From NCBI GenBank assembly GCA_026770575.1, contig MU657172.1, positions 708,247-726,393 on the forward strand: a stretch of 18,147 nt of DNA, given 5' to 3'. The notes beneath the pieces were generated by a model, which did no database searches, was not told the DNA's origin, and was given only the letters and a program-made list of their open reading frames with translations. The DNA comes from Pelagophyceae sp. CCMP2097 (taxonomy: Eukaryota; Sar; Pelagophyceae). The position numbers and the translations under genes are program-made. Shown one piece after another: positions 1 through 6,746 of this stretch; positions within the stretch are counted from its first letter, which is position 1, and the number at the start of each line of letters is the position of its first letter.

Positions 1-1377
1 GCGCGGACCCGCCCTGCACCAGCCGCATCATCTCGAGGTGCGAGCCTTCTCGGAGGCCGTACAGCGTGTCGAAGGACACCTCCGCGATGTTAATTGGCAC
101 GTCCACTGGCTGCGCCCCCTGCAGCGCCGAGTCGATGGCGTCGAGCATCAACGGGTCCGCGGCCGCCATGAGGTTGCGCGCATAGCTGTATTTGTGATAC
201 GACCAGTCCGTGACGAGGTACGTATCGACGGCGCTCTTGGTCTCCGACACCGCGCCGGCCATCTGCATAATGCCGAGCTCCAGCTTCCGCTGAAGGTGAT
301 TCCCCGACGCCAGCGCTTTGAGGCGCTGGTTGTCGGCCGCGAGGCGCGCAACCGCGAGCGCGTGCTGCGCCTCGCAGCGGTCCATGTCGAGGCGCAGCGA
401 ACTTTCGCCACGTCGTGCCTCTTTTTCGCCACGTCGCGCCTCTGCGGCCAAAGCGGAACACGCCACGCCCTCGGCCAGAGCGGCATCGAGCTTGTCGACG
501 AGCACGTCGGCGCGCTGCTTCGCCTCCCTCTCAAAATGCGCCGACTTTTGGATGTCGTCCTCGAGGCATCGTCGAACAGCGTCGGTGTTGCGATGGGCCC
601 GCTCGGCGAGCTCCTCGAGCTCTTGGACCAGTGCGGTATGCACTCTGTCGCTACGCAGCTGCAGCAGAGCGTGGTCGGCGGTCGATGGCGCCATGGCCCG
701 CTCGTGCCTATGTCCAGCGACGAGCAAGCTCCGCGCCGACCTCGCGGCCGCGCACGTCGCCGCGGCCACTGTCGATTTCATCTCCTCCTCGTCCGCCGCG
801 TTCTCCGCCTTCATCTGCGCCTCATCCGCCGCTTCTTCGCCTCCCAGTCGCATTGCGCCACTTTTAAGTCATCTTCGATCTCTCCCATTGTTCGAAGGAG
901 GACCGCCGTGCGCAGCACGTTTTGCTGCGCTTCGGGAAGCAACCCTTCGTCGCGCAGCTCTTCGTCCGACATTGCGTTGCGGAGCGTGTCCCACATCCGC
1001 AGCGCCATGGCGGCGGGCTCGCCCCGCGCCCCGGCGCGCGGCAGGGACTCGCGCATCGGCTTCGAAAAGAGGCCGGCCGCGCCGCTGACGGGGTTGTGGC
1101 GGCGCGGCTTCTGCTTTGGGGCCGGGTTGCCGCTCGAAGGAGGCATCAGCCTGGAAGCCGGCTCCGGCGTCGACACCCTCCTCAGCGCCTTCGGCGCGCG
1201 CACGCGCAGCGGGGCGGGCGTGTCCTCGGCGTCGTCGCCGCGCGCATCCGCGCCCGAGTAACGTTCTGACCGTCCGCGCGCGCGCCCGCGGCCAGTCGGG
1301 ACGTAAGCAGCGACCGGCCCGTACTCCGTTGTTGATTCTATGGGCCGAGGCGGCTCTAGCTGCGTGACGTCGTTCAT
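1..1377 (-). CDS. Partial coiled-coil protein gene with one frame break, running off the left edge
   Basis: I do not recognise this family. From an ATG at 1377 (MNDVTQLEPP...) the frame encodes a proline/arginine-rich low-complexity stretch, then a helical part (SDEELRDEGLLPEAQQNV). Near 835-840 the good reading moves by -1: the first frame ends in an arginine run at 811, while the shifted frame stays open to base 1. The shifted part is rich in Glu, Ala, Lys and Arg with heptad-like spacing (ELEELAERAHRNTDAVRR; FEREAKQRADVLVDKLD), typical of a long coiled coil, and includes a 21-bp tandem duplication (EARRGEK/EARRGES). It then becomes globular-looking (TDWSYHKYSYARNLMAAADP). The break may be a sequencing error, a mutation or a missed splice. 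An independent start at ATG 857 in the shifted frame is also possible. The long plus-strand ORF over 38-1261 is arginine/valine-rich and looks like the antisense shadow. Confident that it is coding; function unknown. Confidence 0.65.
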
Positions 1378-1636
1378 GTACGCCACGTGAGTGGCCGTCG
1401 TAGAGCCGTTGACCTTGCAAAGACTTAGTCGCAACCAAACTCGCCCAGCACTAGCTGATTCCGACGACCTATGCAGCGGCCGCGCCTCCGCTATAAGCGC
1501 CTTGACCGTGCAGCTGCACGCGGCCGCGGCCGCGTCGATGCGCACGTATCGCTGTTCGAGATCGGGTCCCAGCCTTGACAAGGCATGGCCAAGCCGCCAT
1601 GCCGCCTTACGTTCCAACAGCCGTATTCGAATTCGA

Positions 1637-2369
1637 ACTGTGGCGGGGACAGTAGAATGCAACGTTTATGAGACACCCGAACATTTTGACTTAGCGACTG
1701 TTTCGCATAGAGGAGCTCGAGCCCGATCGAACGGCGGCGTCCGCGCCCTCAGACTCGTCGCCGTCGTTGAGATGTGCCCAAGATGCGGGCTGGGGACAGT
1801 AGGAATGAAGGTTGGGGACAGTCCGCATGTAGGCTCCTGGAGCAATGAGGGCGCGTGCGCGCGCGCCGGGCACTCGGTCGGTCGCCGTGGCCGTGCGAGT
1901 GGCGCGGCGCGACGATCCGCGTGTGCGACGCGCCCGCCGCTGCTGCGGCACCGGCCGCGGCGAGTCGAGCTTTCGACTGCCGCGCGTCGCAGCGCTTCGC
2001 GGTGGCCTTGCGCGCCACTGGCGGCGCCGGCGGCGCGGCGCCGGCGATGGCCGCGGCAGCGAGCCCTGGGGCCCTCGCCATGGCCGCCGCGCCGGCGGGC
2101 GGGTCGGCGTGCGCTGCGAATGCGCTCGCGCGATAAAGGCCGTAGTCGCCATGGTCGAGAATGCCTTCATCCCAGAGCGCTTTCAGCTCGCGCAGCTGGT
2201 TGTAGACCCCAGGCGCGAGCGCCACCGGCAGCGCCGCCATCGCGTCAGCCTCCGCAGATCCGGGGCCGCCCCCACCGCTCGATTTGGAGGCGCCAACCTT
2301 CAAACTCGATTATCTCGAAGTGGGTCCTCGCCAATAGTAGTTGGATTCTACTGTCCCCAACCACAACAG
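1637..2369. mobile_element. TIR-bounded element with GGGGACAGT termini
   Basis: The left end reads GGCGGGGACAGTAGAAT (about 1642-1658). The right end reads ATTCTACTGTCCCCAACCAC (2344-2363), its near-perfect reverse complement; a weaker AACTGT/ACAGTT match extends both sides. Two more GGGGACAGT copies lie inside, at 1793-1801 and 1814-1822. The interior is very GC-rich and holds the SHOCT-like ORF. I cannot assign a transposon superfamily, and no clear target-site duplication was found. The left end sits upstream of the coiled-coil gene. Confidence 0.55.
1749..2303 (-). CDS. Small Ala-rich protein with a SHOCT-like motif, inside the TIR element
   Basis: The ORF of 184 codons starts at ATG 2303, 40 bp inside the right terminal repeat. 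Residues 30-60 read QLRELKALWDEGILDHGDY followed by GLYRASAFAAH. This resembles the SHOCT motif (short C-terminal domain, roughly L-x-x-L-K-x-L-x-D-x-G-I-[IL]-T-x-x-E-[FY]), a short helical segment often linked to oligomerisation. The rest is Ala/Arg/Pro low-complexity sequence, and the last third reads through GGGGACAGT repeats, so the true C-terminus may be earlier or spliced. It may be an element-encoded protein or a captured host fragment. The motif call is moderate; that the whole ORF is translated is weak. Confidence 0.4.
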   Translation of the reverse strand: MKVGASKSSGGGGPGSAEADAMAALPVALAPGVYNQLRELKALWDEGILDHGDYGLYRASAFAAHADPPAGAAAMARAPGLAAAAIAGAAPPAPPVARKATAKRCDARQSKARLAAAGAAAAAGASHTRIVAPRHSHGHGDRPSARRARTRPHCSRSLHADCPQPSFLLSPARILGTSQRRRRV

Positions 2370-2392
2370 TTACTAGGGAAAATTTTAGGAAA

Positions 2393-2956
2393 CGGCCTCC
2401 AATTTGGAACGCCCTGATTTTCACAACTTGGTACGCTTTGACCTTTTTCGCTCAAGGGGTCGATCCGGCCTCTCCTGGGGCCCCGTTTCGCGGCGTGGCG
2501 CGGCTCGATGCCACCCGACCGCGCCTCGGCCTTCAATGAGGAAGACCGGGCCGCCAATCTGACGCCAGGGCCATTCTCGTGACAACTACTCCGGTTGAAA
2601 AATGAAGCTTTGCGCGCGATCTGGATGCTCCCCGAGGCCCGCTTCACGGCGCGGGCCCCGCGACGGCCGCACTGACGACACACCAAAGCAGCCGCACCTC
2701 TTCGTCGGGAGACTCGCGCCGAACCACCGCCGCCGGTCAAGAGATTTTCGCCGACTTGCCTTTTTGGCGAAGCTTAGCGGGTTGGTGGCTGGTTCAACCA
2801 GATCTCGGGCGAGCCTGAAATTTGGGCAGCTCGCAGAGACCATCGTCCCGGGCCTTGATCCGAAGTACCAGCCTCGTAGTCGTCGTACAGCCTGCCCGGC
2901 GCTAAAAATAGCGAAAGCGTAACAAATTAGGAGAGCGTACCAAATTGGAGAGGCCG
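2393..2956. mobile_element. Non-autonomous TIR element (CGGCCTCTCCAATTTGG ends)
   Basis: The left end CGGCCTCCAATTTGGAACGC (2393-2412) and right end GCGTACCAAATTGGAGAGGCCG (2935-2956) are inverted copies. The match continues inward to TTGGTACGCTTT (2428-2439) and AAAGCGTAACAAATT (2914-2928), giving TIRs of about 45 bp with an internal duplication. The interior of about 470 bp has only short ORFs on both strands with no recognisable domain. This is MITE-like; the superfamily is undetermined. Confidence 0.55.
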
Positions 2957-3357
2957 CTCCCTACACATTGTAGGGGTCTAGGACTTTTCATATTTTCATG
3001 AACTTTTGGGGTATTTATATTCGTTTAAATATGTGGCTTCCGAGCGCTAGTTTTTATTCCGCTCGTTCTTGCCTCAGCAAGTTGTCAGCGATATGTGATC
3101 TTTGTGATGATGAGAAAATAATTCCAGACGTTCCGCCCAAACGAAGTGACGAAGTGTGGAATGGAAGGGCCCAGGGAAGCAGACAAGGTTCGGGACGGAC
3201 GGCGGATACGCACTGATAAGTACGTGCTTGTGTACGTACCTAAGTCGTAAGATAAGATGCACAACGCCGCAAGCCCCGAGGCTCCCGTCCTCTCCGCGCA
3301 TGCGCGCATCCGAGGGTGTCATATCGCCTAAATCAACTCCTCGAGATCTACGCGGCC
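2957..3357. other. Spacer between TIR element and recombinase; no gene seen
   Basis: An AT-richer stretch (2980-3060) follows a small hairpin just outside the TIR element (CCCTACA, loop cat, TGTAGGG at 2961-2977). The 3200-3245 region has several TACGT words (AAGTACGTGC, GTGTACGTACC). Short ORFs here have no recognisable content. Part of it may be the 5' end of the recombinase element. Confidence 0.4.
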
Positions 3358-4531
3358 ATGCGCACTGAGGGCTTGGTCCCGACGACTGAGGGCACATACG
3401 CTAGCGCCCTGCGCTTCTGGCACGAGTTTGCCCAGATCGCCGGCCTTGGCGTGTTGTCCTTTGGACGCCTGGCGGACAATAACTGGGACGCGCCCAGCGC
3501 GCAGATCCAGGAGGAGGACGACGCATTCATGCTCTTCCTCGTCTACGTCGTCAAGTTCCCGCGCCAGGAGAAAAAGGTCAAAGACGGTGCGCCAAACACG
3601 GCAACGTACGCCGGGTCGTGCCTCTCGGCCGTGAAGTCGCACGCAGTGTCGTTTGGAAAATCCGCCACGCCGCTAGAAACCCTAGAATTGTTATTAGGTC
3701 GCACTACGGGAAGAAGCACGGCCGCCGCCCAGGGTCGAAGGGCGAGAGCCGGTCGTATCAGCTGAAGTTGCTCGTTAAAGCGCCCCACAAGTTCTCGCCG
3801 AGCCGGCGCGTCATCCGCAAACCCATCCTCGCCCAGCACCCCCGCGCGATTCGGCGCCTCCTCGACCTCAAGGCCAACCAGCAGCACCGAGTCCTGTGGG
3901 CGCTGATCACGACATCGTGGCAGTCTGTCTCCCGCTTCTCGGACTTGATCCGCGGCAAAAAGGTGCCATCCCAAAAAGGATGGAACCTCGACGACATGCA
4001 CCGCGGCCGCGTAAACTTCGAGGTCGACAAGCAGGCTCCGGCCGGCCTCTCCGTACGGCTCGACATGCCGCCCTCGAAGACGGACCAAGCAGGCGAGGAG
4101 GGTTTCATCAAGCACCTGCCCGTCGACCTCGACACTGAGTCGATTTCGGCTGGTGCAGCCATCTGCGACGTGCTGAAGCACGACGTACAACTGCAGGCCG
4201 ACCAGACGCTCCCGCTCTTCCTCGACTCTACGACGGGCAAGCAGGTGACGTACCGTGTTACGCCACGACCGAGCTCAAACGTCTTCTCCACGAAGCCGGC
4301 TTCCCTGAGCTGGCTTCGGGCTGGCACAGCCTTCGTATCGGTGGTGCGACGACGGCGGCGAACCTGTCTACCGACGTCTTCGCCGGCTTTATGGGCTGCT
4401 GGTCTAGCGATGCCAAGTACGGCTACTTCTGGGCCATGCGCGGCCGCATCGGCCAAGTCTCCGTCGAAGAAATGAGTCGTGCCACCTCCGACGAGGCGAC
4501 GCACCGCCACTGCCTCGCCCACCGCCGGTAA
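3358..4531 (+). pseudogene. Tyrosine recombinase (Crypton/DIRS-type YR), broken by two frameshifts
   Basis: Read in three frames this is a tyrosine (site-specific) recombinase of about 390 codons, the enzyme that cuts and rejoins DNA through a phosphotyrosine link. The N-terminal part (3358 to about 3690) has the SAM-like core-binding look (TEGTYASALRFWHEFAQIAG). The frame then shifts by -1 to RSHYGKKHGRRPG..., containing the first catalytic Arg region (LWALITTSWQSVSRFSDLIR, about 3897-3955). Near 4255-4262 it shifts again by -1 to YATTELKRLLHEAGFPEL, then the H-x-x-R motif WHSLRIGGAT (4322-4351), then GCWSSDAKYGYFWA with the candidate Tyr nucleophile. TAA is at 4529-4531. The first ATG of the frame is 3358; an upstream GTG is unlikely in a eukaryote. 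Catalytic residues are present but the frame is not, so it is a decayed copy unless the breaks are introns or errors. Crypton versus DIRS/Ngaro cannot be settled because no partner ORF was found. Confidence 0.8.
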
Positions 4532-4644
4532 TCCATGCCACGACTCATATTGAAGCCGGGTTATGTTGAGGGAAGGAACACGGTCCTCCGGGACTGGACA
4601 TCCTGAGATTTTTATTACATTACATTACATTTTACCCTTTACAA
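4532..4644. other. Recombinase downstream flank with short TTACA run
   Basis: After the TAA there is no further coding sequence. A short TTACA pentanucleotide run (4614-4631) precedes the hairpin-headed repeat. It may be the 3' end of the recombinase element. Confidence 0.35.
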
Positions 4645-5150
4645 TTGTTGAGGACCCGAAGGGTCCTTGCCGTTAAATCAACACCAGTTTACGGCAAGGG
4701 CCCTTTGGGTCCTTTGATTGGAGGATTGTCAGGGGCAATTTTGTCTATCCGTCTGTCCTTCTGTATGTCTGTCTGTCCTTCTGTCCGTCCCCGGGTAAAT
4801 CCGTGAGGTTCCACCTTTGGGAAGAAAAGGGCAGCAACTCGGCCGATTCAGCAATTGGTGGTTGATGCGATTGCTAAAATTGGGAGTGGAGGTCGAGCAG
4901 GAGCCTCATTGGAATCATCATAGAAGAAGTTTTTGGTCACAGGTTTGAATCTGGTCGGCCGCAAAAAAACAAAAAAAAGAAATAGCTCAATAAGAAACAA
5001 AAAAATAAAAATAAAAGACAAGGAGGATTTGAAGGTTCAGCGATTAGTTAAATAATTTTAATTATTTACGTGGGCATTGCAATGGGATTTGTCTGTATCC
5101 TTCGCTCGAAGTCGGGTCCTCCGTGTGCCTCCGGCGCGCTCTTGTAATAT
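4645..5150 (+). mobile_element. Repeat family A, copy 1: hairpin head, (CTGT)n, tRNA-like B box, A-rich tail
   Basis: In order: a strong hairpin with 22-nt arms at 4652-4673 and 4691-4712 (GGACCCGAAGGGTCCTTGCC in the first arm) and a 17-nt loop; a pyrimidine-rich CTGT tract (4741-4790); a small stem (CAGCAAT 4849-4855 with ATTGCT from 4870); an A-box-like GCTAAAATTGGGAGTGGAGG; a B-box-like GGTTTGAATCT (4942-4952); an A-rich tail (4962-5021); and a 3' part ending in GCGCGCTCTTGTAAT near 5148. Inverted copies lie at 13874-14461 and 14480-14795. Poll III-type boxes plus an A-rich tail suggest a tRNA-derived SINE, but the tRNA-like part sits in the 3' half rather than at the 5' end. No protein is encoded. 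Confidence 0.7.
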
Positions 5151-5226
5151 TTTCTGGGCTTTAGAATCGACTTAACTCAGCCAAGTTGCTTAACTTTAAA
5201 ACTTTAACTTAACTTAACTTAACATA

Positions 5227-5739
5227 AGACAGGTTCTTTTTATTTAACCAGTTCAGAACTCATACGCAAATGCGAGTTAAGGCGTTAGTTCAGAAGAGTT
5301 CAGAAATCGTATTTGCACTTTGAGTTCAGCCCCGGAGGCGACGGCATTTTATCATCTTTATTTTGGCGATTGCAGTCACGTCCCATCGGAATCTAGGTGA
5401 GTCGGTTCGAATCCCACCGGCGGCATTTCGAACCTGATCTGGATTTGAACAAATCCTCACTAAATTTATTTTTAATGTTTTGAACAAGTGAGACAGCCAT
5501 ATTTGCGGGTCGCTGCTTGACGGTGACGAGGATGGCAAACCCTTTTGCCCCCGCGCCGGCGCCGAGGGCGACGCGGGAGGAGGACGCGGGTTTTCTCAGT
5601 TCAGAACTAGTTCTGAACTGGTTAAACTGAACTCTGAGTTCATATTTCGGCCTTTTTAACCAGTTCAGGACTGTTCTGAACTGTGTATTTGTCATTTTCT
5701 GAACGAGTTCTGAACTAGTTAAATAAAGTGAACCTGTCT
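5227..5739. mobile_element. Nested TIR element with GTTCAGAACT palindromes
   Basis: The left TIR starts AGACAGGTTCTTTTTATTTA (5227-5261). The right TIR ends AAATAAAGTGAACCTGTCT (5705-5739). They are inverted copies of about 35 bp that extend into AGTTCAGAAC. The interior repeats this word as palindromes, for example TTCAGAACTAGTTCTGAA at 5601-5618. A tRNA-like B box lies at 5404-5414. It interrupts the TTAAC array of the outer element, so it inserted later. Confidence 0.6.
5363..5425 (+). promoter_or_regulatory. tRNA-like Pol III box relic (A-like and B box)
   Basis: GGTTCGAATCC (5404-5414) is a perfect B-box match, followed by CACCGGCGGCA, which resembles the acceptor end of a tRNA. TGGCGATTGCAG at 5363 is a loose A-box match about 40 bp upstream. 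The T-stem pairs with one mismatch (GTCGG/CCCAC), and no full cloverleaf could be drawn. It is probably a tRNA-derived fragment, not a working tRNA gene. Confidence 0.35.
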
Positions 5740-6204
5740 ATTAACTTAACTTAACTTCGTCTCCCGTCGTCGCCGTCGTCTTAACTTAACTTAACATTAA
5801 CTTAACTTCATCTCCCAGCGGCGTCACCGAATTAACTTCGAATGTTTTTTTTCGCCTACAATTTACAAAAACTTTCGGAGAGCGTCGAGCGAAACGTCGA
5901 ACGTCGCGAATCGCAGGAGCCCCGACTCGGACTGCCAGCCCCCGGCAGCTTCGACGGCGGGCTAAACTTAACTTAACTTAACATTAACATCAACTTAACA
6001 TTAATCTAACTTAACATTAACTTAACTTCGTCTCCCGTCGCCGCCGTCGTCTTAACATTAACTTAACTTCAGCCCCCGGCCCCCTCGCCGACCTTAACTT
6101 AACTTTTAAAGTTAAGCAACTTGGCTGACTTTACTCTTGATATTCTCCACTTTTAAGTTTTTAACGCCCGAAATTAGCCGAATAAAAATACTTAACTTTC
6201 AGCC

Positions 6205-6362
6205 TTATATACACTTTTCTTAACTGGCTCCTGGCACTGGGACCGGAATTCCCTTTTGCCAGGGCAAACGTTATTGACATACGGTGTCTTATTTTCATGT
6301 CAACAGCCGCTCCTTGATTGCAGCCTCGGCTGCCTCTTGGATCAAGTGGTTATCTCACCCCC
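6205..6362 (-). repeat. Repeat family B, copy 1 (inverted partner at 12155-12377)
   Basis: The stretch from TTATATACACTTTTCTTAAC through the CCGGAATTCCCTTTTGCCAG block to ATCAAGTGGTTATCT is the reverse complement of 12155-12377 with scattered differences. This copy has a single GG-TGCCTCTTGGATCAAG unit where the partner has two. The strand is relative to the partner taken as plus. No ORF or class assigned. Confidence 0.65.
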
Positions 6363-6746
6363 CTATGACCCCCCCTTTACTCGGAGCGCGGCGTCCTTTG
6401 CCCTTGGAAACCGTTCGGTCTCTGTGGCTCCTTATCTGACTCTGCTCGTCCACGCCCTGCTCGTCCACGACACGCGTCGCGTAAGCTGCCCCCATGACCC
6501 TCCCCCAAAGGAAAAAAACGAACCGGGTTCGGAACCCAGACACCCCGAGGGGCAGGGAGGGCCATAGCGGCCACGCCCACGCCCGCAGGCGGCCTCTGAG
6601 AGCCAACACTTTGCGCCACTTGAGATCGGCTTTATCGCAGATACCCCTTGTAGAGCGCGACAGGGCGGCGTCGGGTCGGGCCTCTGCGCCTCTTGCTCTG
6701 GCGCAACGGTCGCCGCGTCGTGGAGTGCGGCCCTTGCCGCGGCGTC
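6363..6746. other. Downstream flank of GLDH; no gene seen
   Basis: GC-rich sequence follows the family B repeat up to the GLDH stop codon. It should contain the GLDH 3' UTR on the minus strand. I see no clear AATAAA-type signal. Short ORFs on both strands have no recognisable domain. Confidence 0.4.

Larger units (their letters stand above)
5176..6129. mobile_element. TTAAC-rich TIR element
   Basis: A 26-bp TIR (starting CAGCCAAGTTGCTTAACTTT, 5176-5201) has a near-perfect inverted copy at 6104-6129. The interior is dominated by TTAACT/TTAACATTAACT arrays. A 40-bp direct duplication (TTAACTTAACTTCGTCTCCC...) lies at 5746-5785 and 6017-6056. The 5227-5739 element is nested inside. GC-rich islands at 5870-5965 carry no recognisable ORF. 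Confidence 0.6.

Noticed and set aside
38..1261. 407-codon plus-strand ORF
   Set aside because: Antisense shadow of the coiled-coil gene; Arg/Val/His-rich with no domain, while the minus frame has heptad-like helical content.
3543..4522. Long minus-strand ORFs of 215 and 254 codons
   Set aside because: They lie antisense to the recombinase, whose catalytic motifs are on the plus strand.
5404..5425. Functional tRNA gene
   Set aside because: Only the T-arm and B box are convincing; no acceptor or anticodon stem pairs. The same applies to the 11018 site and family A.
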